A stretch of DNA of 33,957 nucleotides from Methylotenera sp. (GTDB taxonomy: Bacteria; Pseudomonadota; Gammaproteobacteria; Burkholderiales; Methylophilaceae): contig JACMNB010000023.1 in assembly GCA_014378845.1 (NCBI GenBank), positions 1 through 33,957 on the forward strand, given 5' to 3'. Below are positions 9,556 to 20,208 of the stretch, one piece after another. Made by a program: the position numbers and the translations under genes. The notes beneath the pieces were generated by a model. That model was not told where the DNA came from. It worked only from the letters and a program-made list of their open reading frames with translations, and ran no database searches. How positions within the stretch are numbered: position 1 is the stretch's first letter; each line of letters opens with the position of its first letter.

Positions 9556-9594
9556 AGAATTAAATTAAGAATCGTTTGTTTTTAAAGGTCAGGG

Positions 9595-10380
9595 ATGAAA
9601 ATATTAGCGATTACCAATCAAAAAGGCGGTGTGGGCAAAACCACTACTTGCGTTAACTTGGCGGCCAGTTTGGCCGCCAATTACCAAAAAGTTTTGTTGA
9701 TTGATTTAGACCCGCAAGGCAACGCCAGCACTGGCAGTGGCATCGATAAAGCGCATCTAAAGCACAGCATCTACCATGTGTTGATTGGCGAAAAAACGCT
9801 AAGTGAAGTGATTGTTCCCAGCGAAAAAGGCGGCTACCACGTTGCCCCAGCTAATCGTGAACTAGCGGGCGCCGAGGTTGAACTGGTAAATGAGTTGGCG
9901 CGCGAAACGCGTTTAAAAAAAGCTTTGTCTAAACTAGAACAACTATACGATTATATTTTGCTCGATTGCCCCCCTGCCCTGAATTTGGTTACGGTGAACG
10001 CTTTAACTGCCGCCACCAGCGTGATGATTCCGATGCAATGCGAGTACTACGCGCTAGAAGGTTTGTCGGATTTGGTGAATACAATTAAAAAAGTGCGCGC
10101 TAATTTAAACGCGACTTTAGAGATTGAAGGTTTGCTGCGCACCATGTTTGATACGCGCAATATGCTCGCCCAGCAAGTATCGGCACAACTTGTCAGCCAT
10201 TTTGGCGATAAGGTTTACAACACAGTTATTCCGCGCAATATTCGTTTGGCTGAAGCGCCGAGTTACGGCTTGCCAGTGCTAATTTACGATAAAACATCAA
10301 AAGGCGCGACAGCTTATCTAGATTTGGCAAAAGAGATTATACATAAAAATCAACAAGTTAAAGGTGCTGCGCATGGTTAA
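9595..10380 (+). CDS. parA: Chromosome partitioning ATPase ParA (Soj)
   Basis: ParA is the ATPase that moves ParB-parS complexes to segregate replicated origins. The 261-residue product has the deviant Walker A motif KGGVGKTTT (10-18), the A' region LLIDLDPQGNAS (about 34-45) and Walker B YILLDCPPAL, the compact chromosomal type with no N-terminal helix-turn-helix. The ATG at 9595 follows GGTCAGGG, a reasonable ribosome site. It overlaps parB by 8 bp. The three parS sites lie just upstream, so the whole origin-segregation module is contained in 6.87-11.22 kb. Confidence 0.97.
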   Translation: MKILAITNQKGGVGKTTTCVNLAASLAANYQKVLLIDLDPQGNASTGSGIDKAHLKHSIYHVLIGEKTLSEVIVPSEKGGYHVAPANRELAGAEVELVNELARETRLKKALSKLEQLYDYILLDCPPALNLVTVNALTAATSVMIPMQCEYYALEGLSDLVNTIKKVRANLNATLEIEGLLRTMFDTRNMLAQQVSAQLVSHFGDKVYNTVIPRNIRLAEAPSYGLPVLIYDKTSKGATAYLDLAKEIIHKNQQVKGAAHG

Positions 10381-11221
10381 ACATAAAGGATTGGGGCGGG
10401 GCCTAGACGCGCTGTTGGCGAATGATGTAGAAGATGCACGCAATACAGATTCGCAACAAATGCTCAATGTGACGCAATTACAGCCAGGCAAATATCAGCC
10501 GCGTAGTTATATGGACGATGCCGCGCTGCAAACGCTGGCGGATTCGATTAAATCGCAAGGCATTATGCAACCGATTTTGGTGCGTGAAGTTTCGCCCGAC
10601 AAATTTGAAATTATCGCTGGCGAGCGTCGTTGGCGTGCCAGCCAAATGGCGGGTATAACGCAAGTGCCTGTTTTAGTGCGCGACATTGCTGATGAATCTG
10701 CGTTGGCGATGGCGCTGATTGAAAATATTCAACGTGAAAATCTAAACCCGCTAGAAGAAGCGCAAGGCATTAAACGCCTTATTGACGAATTTGCCATGAC
10801 GCACGAAAAAGCCGCCGAAGCGGTTGGTCGCTCGCGCGTTGCGGTTTCTAATTTATTACGGCTGCTTTCACTTAGCGCGCCCGTGCAAGACTTGTTGATG
10901 CACAATAAACTCGACATGGGCCATGCCCGCGCCTTAATTGGCTTAGATGCTGCGCAGCAAATTATGTTGGCTAATCGAACGATTCAGCAGCAATTATCGG
11001 TGCGCGACGTTGAAAATTTAGTCAAAAAAGTGGGCGCAGAAGCCAAACCAAATCAACAGAAAACCACTGTCAATCGTGACGTTTTAGCGCTGCAAAACAC
11101 ATTAAGCGAAAAAATTGGGGCAGTGGTCAGTATTTCTGCTAAAGCCAATGGTGCGGGAATGCTTAAAATTAGCTACAGTAATTTAGATCAGCTAGACGAC
11201 ATTATTAGGAAAATGACATGA
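10373..11221 (+). CDS. parB: Chromosome partitioning protein ParB (Spo0J)
   Basis: ParB binds parS and spreads on flanking DNA as a CTP-dependent clamp. The 282-residue product starts MVKHKGLGRGLDALL and has the ParB/Srx domain with GERRWRASQMAG (83-94) and ENIQRENLNPLEEA (117-130), a helix-turn-helix at about 140-165 (EKAAEAVGRSRVAVSNLLRLL), and a C-terminal dimerisation region. The ATG at 10373 is favoured by AAAGGTG about 7 bp upstream; an in-frame GTG at 10364 would add three residues. It ends the mnmG-rsmG-parA-parB unit, 182 bp before atpI. Confidence 0.97.
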   Translation: MVKHKGLGRGLDALLANDVEDARNTDSQQMLNVTQLQPGKYQPRSYMDDAALQTLADSIKSQGIMQPILVREVSPDKFEIIAGERRWRASQMAGITQVPVLVRDIADESALAMALIENIQRENLNPLEEAQGIKRLIDEFAMTHEKAAEAVGRSRVAVSNLLRLLSLSAPVQDLLMHNKLDMGHARALIGLDAAQQIMLANRTIQQQLSVRDVENLVKKVGAEAKPNQQKTTVNRDVLALQNTLSEKIGAVVSISAKANGAGMLKISYSNLDQLDDIIRKMT

Positions 11222-11295
11222 TAATTATTTTTGCATATTTTGATGCTAAGTGTTTCTTTTTGCTGATAGATTAAGGTTTAATTTTCATATAACAC

Positions 11296-11324
11296 TTGAC
11301 TAAAAACCCTTAATAATTCAGAAT
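11296..11324 (+). promoter_or_regulatory. Possible atp operon promoter
   Basis: TTGACT (11296-11301, five of six) and CAGAAT (11319-11324, four of six) are 17 bp apart in the parB-atpI gap, about 80 bp upstream of atpI. Pattern evidence only. Confidence 0.4.
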
Positions 11325-11362
11325 CGCGGACTTTGCTAACCGAAGCTTTTAATTTATCTGAG

Positions 11363-11391
11363 TTTTGCAAAATAAGGTTTTGCAGAATAAG
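11363..11391 (+). repeat. Two-copy 15 bp tandem repeat in the atpI leader
   Basis: TTTTGCAAAATAAGG is followed directly by TTTTGCAGAATAAG, a tandem duplication with one internal mismatch. It ends 12 bp before the atpI ATG, so it falls in the operon leader if the upstream promoter is real. Confidence 0.7.
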
Positions 11392-11403
11392 AAACATTTG
11401 TGA

Positions 11404-11775
11404 ATGATATTAACTAATCGCGTTTTTACAGCAATGCTGGCATGGCAAACACTGGCAACCTGCGTTGTAAGTGCAATAATTTTTGTTATGTATGGTAAAT
11501 ACGCAGCAATATCGGCTGGATTAGGTGGTTTTTCCATCATATTTGCTGCGGCAATGGCTAGTTTAATTTTTGTACGTAACAGAAATAAAAATGACGCTGC
11601 TGCTATTTTGATTAGCTTAATAGTGTCAGAAATGGTCAAGCTGGTGTTTGTATTTTCGTTTTTGTTTTTGGTATTTAAGCATTATAAAAGCCTTGTGCCG
11701 GTGGCCTTAATAATAGGTTTAATGGCGGCAGTATTGGTATCAGGTGCCGCAATGAGTAAATTGGTGAGTAAATAA
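11404..11775 (+). CDS. atpI: ATP synthase protein I (assembly factor)
   Basis: A 123-residue protein with four hydrophobic segments (roughly 10-30, 33-56, 66-88 and 95-117) and a basic loop RNRNKN between the second and third. This is the AtpI pattern: a small membrane protein leading the atp operon that helps assemble the c-ring. Sequence conservation in AtpI is low, so the call rests on topology and on its place 76 bp before atpB. The ribosome site is weak and the leader carries a tandem repeat. Confidence 0.88.
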   Translation: MILTNRVFTAMLAWQTLATCVVSAIIFVMYGKYAAISAGLGGFSIIFAAAMASLIFVRNRNKNDAAAILISLIVSEMVKLVFVFSFLFLVFKHYKSLVPVALIIGLMAAVLVSGAAMSKLVSK

Positions 11776-11851
11776 TAAAAATAAGCCCGTTATAAGTTTT
11801 AACTAGTTTAGTGGTAAAGATTAATCAGTAAATCAAATTAAAAGAGTAAAT

Positions 11852-12727
11852 ATGGTTGCAGAACATACACAAGAAGCCTTAACACCAGCAAAATACATTG
11901 CCCACCACTTGGGTTTTAATGTGCAAAATGTTGGTGATGCGGGTGGTTTTTGGCGCATTAACATTGATACTTTGTTTACTTCAATATTTTTGGGTTTCTT
12001 AGTCATTGGCTTAATTTGGTGGGTAGCACGTAAAGCACAAGCAGGCGTGCCAAGCAAAACCCAAGCATTTGTAGAAATTATTTTTGAATTTGTAGATGAG
12101 CAAGCCAAGTCCATGTTTCATGGTGATCGCCATGCGTTTATTGCCCCAGCCGCTTTAACGGTGTTTTTGTGGGTTTTAGCGATGAATATGATGAGCTTTT
12201 TACCCGTTGATTATGTTGCCAATGTTGTTGAATTGATTGCTGGTCACGAGGCGCATTGGCGTCCAGTTCCCACCTCTGATATTAATACCACTTTTGCATT
12301 GGCGCTATCTGTATGGATATTAATGATTTTTTTCTCCATCAAAGTAAAAGGTTTTGGTGGTTTAATTCATGAAATTTTTTATTCCCCCTTTGGCGGTCCA
12401 AAATTCTTTAAACCAAAAAGCGTACTTGGCTTTATTGGCTTGATTGTCAGCCCATTATTATTGCTGGCAAACTTTATGTTCAACATGATTGAATATATTT
12501 CAAAACCACTTTCACATTCATTACGATTATTTGGTAACTTGTACGCGGGCGAAGTTATTTTCTTGCTTTTAGGTATGTTGGCAGGTTCTAGCATCTTGGG
12601 TATGGTGGGTGCGGCTTTGTTAGGCGCAGCTTGGTCAGTGTTTCACTTATTAGTAGTGCCATTGCAAGCATTTATTTTTATGATGATGACTGTAGTTTAC
12701 TTATCAATGGCACATGAAAGTCATTAA
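11852..12727 (+). CDS. atpB: F1Fo ATP synthase subunit a
   Basis: Subunit a forms the proton half-channels of Fo. The 291-residue, strongly hydrophobic product has the conserved [33 protein letters not shown] block, including the essential Arg (about 225) and nearby Asn, and ends in [20 protein letters not shown] loop, [10 protein letters not shown], precedes that block. It follows atpI and precedes atpE, the standard operon order, with the short ribosome site GAG before the ATG. Confidence 0.97.
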   Translation: MVAEHTQEALTPAKYIAHHLGFNVQNVGDAGGFWRINIDTLFTSIFLGFLVIGLIWWVARKAQAGVPSKTQAFVEIIFEFVDEQAKSMFHGDRHAFIAPAALTVFLWVLAMNMMSFLPVDYVANVVELIAGHEAHWRPVPTSDINTTFALALSVWILMIFFSIKVKGFGGLIHEIFYSPFGGPKFFKPKSVLGFIGLIVSPLLLLANFMFNMIEYISKPLSHSLRLFGNLYAGEVIFLLLGMLAGSSILGMVGAALLGAAWSVFHLLVVPLQAFIFMMMTVVYLSMAHESH

Positions 12728-12797
12728 TAGTTATAAATGTAAGCAATTGTTTTGGTTGATTAGTTTGATTTAATTTTTGGTAGTAATTTTCACTTGA

Positions 12798-13073
<276 letters not shown>

Positions 13074-13139
13074 ATTTTGCAATATATAGCAATCGCTATA
13101 TAAAAGCTTAATTAATCAGAACTTAAATTTGGAGCAAAC

Positions 13140-13610
13140 ATGGATATTCATTTAACCCTAGTTGCGCAAGCAATTGCATTTGCGATTTTAATTTGGGTGA
13201 CCGTACAGTATGTATGGCCACCTTTATTAGGCGCTATAGAAACGCGTCAAAAAACAATTGCCGATGGTCTAGCCGCTGCACACGAAGGCAAAAGTGCGCT
13301 TGAAGTGGCCTCTAAAAAATCAGAAGTGACTTTGAATGAAGCCAAGCAAAAAGCCACTGAAATTATTGGTCAAGCTGAAAAACGCGCGTCACAAATCGTA
13401 GAAGATGCTAAAGGCGCAGCCAAAGTAGAAGGTGACCGCATTATTACAGGCGCTAAAGCGGAAATTGACCAAGAAGTAAACCGTGCAAAAGAAGGTTTAC
13501 GTGCGCAAGTATCTGTGTTGGCAATTGCTGGTGCAGAAAAAATATTGCGTAAAGAAATCGACGGCAAAGCGCATTCTGACATGCTGTCTAAACTTGCGGC
13601 GGAGCTATAA
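13140..13610 (+). CDS. atpF: F1Fo ATP synthase subunit b
   Basis: Subunit b is the peripheral stalk that holds F1 to Fo. The 156-residue product has one N-terminal membrane helix (about 5-27), then a long charged helix rich in Ala, Lys and Glu (about 35-130), typical of the b dimer coiled coil, and the end [24 protein letters not shown] that binds delta. GGAGC lies 5 bp before the ATG. It ends 3 bp before atpH. Confidence 0.96.
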   Translation: MDIHLTLVAQAIAFAILIWVTVQYVWPPLLGAIETRQKTIADGLAAAHEGKSALEVASKKSEVTLNEAKQKATEIIGQAEKRASQIVEDAKGAAKVEGDRIITGAKAEIDQEVNRAKEGLRAQVSVLAIAGAEKILRKEIDGKAHSDMLSKLAAEL

Positions 13611-13613
13611 GTA

Positions 13614-14150
13614 ATGGCTGAAATTTCAACCATCGCGCGGCCTTACGCGGTAGCGGCTTACAAGTTGGGTAAAGAGCAAAAAGCATTGGCCAAATGGTCT
13701 GAAATGTTAAGTTTTGCAACTAGTGTGGCTAACGATTCAAAAATGCAAGCTTACATTAACGATCCAAAAGTGTTGGCGGGCGATCTGCAAGCTGCATTTT
13801 TAAAAGTATGTGGCGACAAGCTTAATGCGAATGCGCAAAACTTAATTAAAGTATTGGTTGAATACGGCCGTATGCCTATATTGTCCGCCATTAGCAGCGC
13901 ATTTGAAGAATTAAAAGCCCAAGACGAAGGCGTGTTAGAAGCACAAATTATCGCAGCTGCCAAACCTAGCGACAAAGAGGTGAAGGACTTAGTTAGCCGC
14001 CTAGAAGCCAAGTTTGGTAAAAAAATTGACGCCAAAGTTTCAGTAGATTCTGAGCTCATTGGCGGCATAAAAATTATTGTTGGCGATACGGTGATTGATG
14101 CGTCCGTCAAAAGTCAGTTACAAAATTTAACCTACGCACTTACCGCGTAA
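13614..14150 (+). CDS. atpH: F1Fo ATP synthase subunit delta
   Basis: Delta links the b stalk to the top of the alpha3beta3 head. The 178-residue product begins AEISTIARPYAVAAYKLGKE (family start), and ends with the conserved VDSELIGGIKIIVGDTVIDASVKSQL region. Its ribosome site (GGAGC) lies inside the end of atpF, so translation is probably coupled. Confidence 0.96.
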   Translation: MAEISTIARPYAVAAYKLGKEQKALAKWSEMLSFATSVANDSKMQAYINDPKVLAGDLQAAFLKVCGDKLNANAQNLIKVLVEYGRMPILSAISSAFEELKAQDEGVLEAQIIAAAKPSDKEVKDLVSRLEAKFGKKIDAKVSVDSELIGGIKIIVGDTVIDASVKSQLQNLTYALTA

Positions 14151-14195
14151 GATAGTTGGGTTAGCAAAAACCCAAAGAAAAACTTAGGAGCCACA

Positions 14196-15737
14196 ATGCA
14201 GTTATCTACATCAGAAATCAGTGAACTGATTAAAAGCAGATTAGAAAATTTTACGACCGCAGCTGAAGCGCGTACTCAAGGTACGGTAATTTCAGTCACC
14301 GATGGTATTGTTCGTGTTCACGGGCTATCTAACGTGATGGCGGGTGAAATGATCGAGTTTCCAGGCAACACCTTTGGTCTTGCGCTTAACTTAGAGCGCG
14401 ACTCGGTTGGTGCTGTGGTGTTGGGTGATTACGAGCATATTACCGAAGGCGACGTGGTGAAATGTACAGGTCGTATTTTGGAGGTACCAGTTGGCCCAGA
14501 GTTGATTGGCCGTGTAGTAAACGCATTGGGCGTGCCAATTGATGGCAAAGGCCCAGTTAATGCCAAAATGACGGATAAAATTGAAAAAGTGGCACCAGGC
14601 GTGATTGCCCGTAAATCAGTTTCGCAACCTGTGCAAACAGGCTTGAAGTCTGTGGATTCAATGGTGCCAGTCGGTCGTGGTCAACGTGAATTGATTATTG
14701 GTGATCGCCAAACGGGTAAAACTGCGGTGGCGATTGACGCGATTATTAACCAAAAAGGTCAAAACATGACCTGCGTCTATGTGGCGATTGGTCAAAAAGC
14801 TTCTACGATTGCTAACGTGGTACGTAAATTAGAAGAAAACGGCGCCATGGCTTACACCATTGTGGTTGCTGCATCAGCATCAGATTCTGCCGCGCTCCAA
14901 TTCTTAGCGCCATATGCAGGCTGTACTATGGGCGAATACTTCCGCGACCGCGGTGAAGATGCGCTGATTGTGTATGATGATTTGACCAAACAAGCGATTG
15001 CTTACCGTCAAATTTCATTATTGTTACGCCGTCCACCAGGCCGCGAAGCTTACCCAGGCGACGTGTTCTACATTCACTCACGTTTGTTAGAGCGCGCAGC
15101 TCGCGTGAATGAAGATTATGTAGAAAAATTCACCAACGGCGCCGTTAAAGGCAAAACAGGTTCATTGACTGCATTGCCAGTGATTGAAACAGCTGCTGGT
15201 GACGTTTCAGCATTCGTTCCAACCAACGTAATTTCAATTACCGATGGTCAGATTTTCTTGGAAACTGACTTGTTTAACGCGGGTATTCGCCCAGCCATTA
15301 ACGCGGGTATTTCAGTATCTCGCGTAGGTGGTGCAGCGCAAACTAAAGTCATTAAGAAACTAGGCGGCGGCGTGCGTTTGGCCTTAGCCCAATACCGTGA
15401 ATTGGCTGCGTTTGCGCAGTTTGCTTCTGATTTGGATGAAGCAACCCGTAAACAACTAGACCGTGGTCGTATGTTTACTGAGCTGATGAAACAAGCGCAA
15501 TACGCCCCATTAAGCGTTTCTAAAATGGCGATTACGTTGTTAGCTGCGAATAAAGGTTACTTTGATGATGTACCAACCAATAAAGTATTGGCTTTTGAAA
15601 GCGCATTACACGGCTTCATGGGTTCTAAATACGCTAAATTGATGGACGGTATTGAATCTAGCAAAGACTTAGCCGGCGACAATGAAAAAGCGGTTGAAGC
15701 AGCGATTCAAGACTTTAAAGCAACGAACGCTTATTAA
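14196..15737 (+). CDS. atpA: F1Fo ATP synthase subunit alpha
   Basis: Alpha alternates with beta in the F1 head and carries a non-catalytic nucleotide site. The 513-residue product (E. coli also 513) has Walker A GDRQTGKT (169-176), Walker B ALIVYDDL and the [12 protein letters not shown] segment containing the conserved Arg that completes the catalytic site on beta. A strong ribosome site (TAGGAGCC) precedes the ATG. No internal anomalies. Confidence 0.98.
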   Translation: MQLSTSEISELIKSRLENFTTAAEARTQGTVISVTDGIVRVHGLSNVMAGEMIEFPGNTFGLALNLERDSVGAVVLGDYEHITEGDVVKCTGRILEVPVGPELIGRVVNALGVPIDGKGPVNAKMTDKIEKVAPGVIARKSVSQPVQTGLKSVDSMVPVGRGQRELIIGDRQTGKTAVAIDAIINQKGQNMTCVYVAIGQKASTIANVVRKLEENGAMAYTIVVAASASDSAALQFLAPYAGCTMGEYFRDRGEDALIVYDDLTKQAIAYRQISLLLRRPPGREAYPGDVFYIHSRLLERAARVNEDYVEKFTNGAVKGKTGSLTALPVIETAAGDVSAFVPTNVISITDGQIFLETDLFNAGIRPAINAGISVSRVGGAAQTKVIKKLGGGVRLALAQYRELAAFAQFASDLDEATRKQLDRGRMFTELMKQAQYAPLSVSKMAITLLAANKGYFDDVPTNKVLAFESALHGFMGSKYAKLMDGIESSKDLAGDNEKAVEAAIQDFKATNAY

Positions 15738-15772
15738 TCTACTATTAGGTAAATGCTTGCTTAGGAAAACAT

Positions 15773-16639
15773 ATGGCTGGTAGTAAAGAGATTAGAACAA
15801 AGATCAAGAGCGTTGAAAATACGCGCAAAATCACCAAAGCGATGGAAATGGTTGCCGCTTCTAAAATGCGTAAAGCGCAAGATAGAATGCGCGCCTCACG
15901 CCCATATGCTGAAAAAATCCGTAACGTGGCTGCGCATTTGTCGTTTGCCAATTCCGAGTACAAACATCCGTTTTTAATTAAGCGCGATGTGGTGAAAAAC
16001 GTGGGTTTGATAGTGTTAAGCTCAGATAAAGGCTTGTGCGGTGGCTTAAATACCAACGTATTGCGCATGTCGATTAACCAAATGAAAACTTGGGAAACCG
16101 AAGGCAAAAAAATTGCTGTAACGGCGATTGGCAACAAAGGTTTTAGCTTTATGAACCGCATGAGTGCTGATGTTAAATCGCACGTGATTGGTTTGGGCGA
16201 TGTGCCGCACATGGAAACACTGATTGGCGCGATTAAAGTCATGTTAGATGCTTATACTTCCGGCGAAATTGACCAAGTGTATATTTGCTACACCAAGTTT
16301 ATTAACACCATGAAGCAAGAGCCGACAATGGAAATGTTATTGCCATTAAGCGGTGAAAAATTGGGCAGCCCGAATGGTTCTTGGGATTACATTTACGAGC
16401 CTGATGCAGTGCTGGTGATTGATCAACTGATGACGCGTTACACCGAATCATTGGTATATAACGCGGTGGCAGAAAACATGGCTTCAGAGCAATCATCACG
16501 TATGGTGGCGATGAAATCAGCGTCAGACAACGCAAAAGAAGTGATTGCTGACCTTAAATTGGTATACAACAAAGCCCGCCAAGCAGCCATCACCAAAGAA
16601 ATTTCAGAGATTGTTGGCGGCGCAGCAGCAGTTTCTTAA
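15773..16639 (+). CDS. atpG: F1Fo ATP synthase subunit gamma
   Basis: Gamma is the central rotor shaft. The 288-residue product has the N-terminal helix ([30 protein letters not shown]) and the conserved C-terminal helix ([20 protein letters not shown] and [14 protein letters not shown]) that pair as a coiled coil, with a Rossmann-like middle containing [16 protein letters not shown] precedes the start. Confidence 0.97.
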   Translation: MAGSKEIRTKIKSVENTRKITKAMEMVAASKMRKAQDRMRASRPYAEKIRNVAAHLSFANSEYKHPFLIKRDVVKNVGLIVLSSDKGLCGGLNTNVLRMSINQMKTWETEGKKIAVTAIGNKGFSFMNRMSADVKSHVIGLGDVPHMETLIGAIKVMLDAYTSGEIDQVYICYTKFINTMKQEPTMEMLLPLSGEKLGSPNGSWDYIYEPDAVLVIDQLMTRYTESLVYNAVAENMASEQSSRMVAMKSASDNAKEVIADLKLVYNKARQAAITKEISEIVGGAAAVS

Positions 16640-16697
16640 AAAGTCACAAATAGATTAAAACGTAAATTTTATAATTCAACAGATTAAGTTTGAATAG

Positions 16698-18158
<1,461 letters not shown>

Positions 18159-18182
18159 GTTTATAAAATCAAAGATAAAATC

Positions 18183-18608
18183 ATGGCAAATACAGTTCAT
18201 ATTGATGTGGTCAGCGCAGAAGCAAGCATATTCTCAGGTGAAGCCGAGTTTGTGGTTGCCCCTGCTGTCGCAGGTGAAGTGGGTATTTACCCGAATCACG
18301 CGCCAATGATTACGAGCATCAAACCAGGTGCGCTTCGCATTCAATTAGCAGATGCAGCAGAAGAAGTGGTCATTTTTATCTCCAGTGGATTGTTGGAAGT
18401 ACAGCCTGGCATGATTACCGTGTTAGCGGATACTGCTATTCGTGGCCATGATTTGGATGAGGCTAAGGCCAAGGCAGCCAAAGAAGCGGCGATGGAGGCG
18501 ATGAAAAATCGCACTTCGGACATGGATTACGCTAAAGCCCAAGCCGAGTTGTCTGAGGCAATGGCGCAAATTCAAGCAATCGAGCGGCTCCGCAAAAAGA
18601 CACATTAA
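18183..18608 (+). CDS. atpC: F1Fo ATP synthase subunit epsilon
   Basis: Epsilon sits at the foot of the rotor and can inhibit ATP hydrolysis. The 141-residue product has the N-terminal beta-sandwich ([40 protein letters not shown]) and a C-terminal helical hairpin rich in Ala, Lys and Glu (about 88-141). It is the last atp gene, 31 bp before a terminator. Confidence 0.97.
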   Translation: MANTVHIDVVSAEASIFSGEAEFVVAPAVAGEVGIYPNHAPMITSIKPGALRIQLADAAEEVVIFISSGLLEVQPGMITVLADTAIRGHDLDEAKAKAAKEAAMEAMKNRTSDMDYAKAQAELSEAMAQIQAIERLRKKTH

Positions 18609-18639
18609 CAAATGTAAAATTATGCAATTTAGTGTGATT

Positions 18640-18666
18640 AAAAAGGCAGCTTAAGTTGCCTTTTTT
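18640..18666 (+). terminator. Rho-independent terminator of the atp operon
   Basis: AAAAAGGCAGC, a TTAA loop, then GTTGCC and six T's form an 11 bp stem (one G-U) followed by a U tract, just after atpC. Confidence 0.9.
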
Positions 18667-18693
18667 GTTAGAGCGCGCTAAATACTTTACAAT
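18665..18693 (+). promoter_or_regulatory. Possible glmU promoter
   Basis: TTGTTA (18665-18670) and TACAAT (18688-18693, five of six) are 17 bp apart, about 30 bp upstream of the glmU ATG. The -35 touches the T tract of the atp terminator. Pattern evidence only. Confidence 0.45.
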
Positions 18694-18722
18694 ACTATTA
18701 ACTCTATTGTGATCACATTTTA

Positions 18723-20111
18723 ATGACAGCACCCAATAAACGCCCCGCGCTTAATATCGTCATACTTGCCGCAGGCAAAGGCACGCGCATGCACTCCAAT
18801 GTGCCAAAAGTGTTACATGAGATTGGTGGCAAGTCCATATTGGCGCGCGTTATTGCTTGTGCTAAGTTGCTAAAGCCCCAAAAGATTATTGTCGTGTGGG
18901 GTTTCGGTGGCGAAATTGTGCGCGAAGCATTTGCACATGAAAACATTATTTGGGTTAATCAAGCCGAGCAAAAAGGCACAGGCCACGCCGTGCAACAAGC
19001 AACGCCGCATTTGGATGCTAACGCGAATAGCTTGATTTTATTGGGCGACGTACCATTAGTTGACGTTGAAGCTTGCAAGAGTCTTATTGAGCAGGCAAAC
19101 AATACATTAGCAATATTATCGTTTAATAAGCCAGACCCAACGGGTTACGGACGCATTGTGCGAAATGATCTCGGAGACGTAAACGCCATTGTCGAGCATA
19201 AAGACGCAACACAAGCGCAGCGCCAAATTACCGAAGTCAATACCGGCATTATGGCAATGCCGAACGCAAAACTAACAAACTGGCTAAGCCGGCTAAACAA
19301 TAACAACGCGCAAGGCGAATATTACTTAACGGATATTGTAGAGTTCGCGGTGCTAGATAACATAGATGTAGTGGCCGAAATCACGTCGGATGAATGGTCG
19401 GTGACGGGCATAAACTCAAAAACCGATTTAAGCTTAATTGAACGCATTTACCAGGGCCGCGTTGCACAACAACTATTATTGCAAGGCGTGACATTAAAAG
19501 ACCCAGCGCGGCTTGATGTGCGCGGCAACTTAAGGTGCGGACGCGATGTAGAAATTGATGTGAACTGCGTGTTTGAAGGCGATGTAACGCTTGGCGATGA
19601 TGTAAAAATTGCCGCCAATTGTGTGATCAAAAACGCAGCGATAGCGTCAAAAGCACAAATTTTACCGTTTACGCATATTGAAGATGCGCTCATCGGCGAA
19701 AATAGCCGCATTGGGCCATATGCAAGGTTGCGCCCAGGTACTACACTAGCGGCTGATACGCATGTTGGTAATTTTGTGGAGCTTAAAAATACCCAAGTTG
19801 AAACTGCTAGCAAAATCAATCACTTAAGCTACGTAGGTGATGCGACTATTGGCAAAAATGTAAACATTGGCGCTGGCACTATTACCTGCAATTATGATGG
19901 AGCAAATAAACACCGCACGATTATTGAAGATGGCGTTTTTGTAGGCTCTGACACGCAATTAATTGCGCCAGTGACAATCGGCAAAGAGGCCACCATTGCG
20001 GCTGGCTCAACCATTACTAAAGATGTGCCCGCGGCCGGATTAACTGTTTGCCGTGCAAAAGAGCAAAAAACGTATGCTAATTGGCAGCGGCCGCAAAAGA
20101 TTAAAAAATAA
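18723..20111 (+). CDS. glmU: Bifunctional N-acetylglucosamine-1-phosphate uridyltransferase / glucosamine-1-phosphate acetyltransferase
   Basis: GlmU makes UDP-GlcNAc, the precursor of peptidoglycan and lipid A, from glucosamine-1-phosphate. The 462-residue product has the nucleotidyltransferase motif LAAGKGTRM (15-23) with downstream VPKVLHEIGGKSIL, then LLGDVPL, and a C-terminal left-handed beta-helix of hexapeptide repeats (about 245-440) with IGPYARLRPGT and IGAGTITCNYDGANKHRT, the acetyltransferase region. It is paired with glmS downstream, which supplies glucosamine-6-phosphate for the same pathway. Confidence 0.97.
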   Translation: MTAPNKRPALNIVILAAGKGTRMHSNVPKVLHEIGGKSILARVIACAKLLKPQKIIVVWGFGGEIVREAFAHENIIWVNQAEQKGTGHAVQQATPHLDANANSLILLGDVPLVDVEACKSLIEQANNTLAILSFNKPDPTGYGRIVRNDLGDVNAIVEHKDATQAQRQITEVNTGIMAMPNAKLTNWLSRLNNNNAQGEYYLTDIVEFAVLDNIDVVAEITSDEWSVTGINSKTDLSLIERIYQGRVAQQLLLQGVTLKDPARLDVRGNLRCGRDVEIDVNCVFEGDVTLGDDVKIAANCVIKNAAIASKAQILPFTHIEDALIGENSRIGPYARLRPGTTLAADTHVGNFVELKNTQVETASKINHLSYVGDATIGKNVNIGAGTITCNYDGANKHRTIIEDGVFVGSDTQLIAPVTIGKEATIAAGSTITKDVPAAGLTVCRAKEQKTYANWQRPQKIKK

Positions 20112-20129
20112 CTGATTAAATATCACTTG

Positions 20130-20179
20130 GTAGGAGCGAATTTATTCGCGAAAGCAATACTGCAATCGCGAATAAATTC
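20130..20179. repeat. REP-like hairpin between glmU and glmS
   Basis: A perfect 14 bp inverted repeat, GAATTTATTCGCGA (20138-20151) and TCGCGAATAAATTC (20166-20179), flanks a 14 base loop that has its own GCA/TGC pairing. The left arm is preceded by GTAGGAGC, the head typical of REP elements mobilised by RAYT transposases; the right head is degenerate. It resembles a REP doublet (REPIN). It could also affect glmS expression as an RNA hairpin, since it ends about 30 bp before the glmS ATG. Confidence 0.7.
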
Positions 20180-20208
20180 TGTCTTACATAAAATGAAAGA
20201 GCAAAAAA

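Noticed and set aside
13751-14110. A 119-codon minus-strand frame over atpH
   Set aside because: Antisense shadow of a well-conserved ATP synthase subunit gene.
19448-19819. A 123-codon minus-strand frame in glmU
   Set aside because: Antisense to the hexapeptide-repeat region; no start context and no family resemblance.
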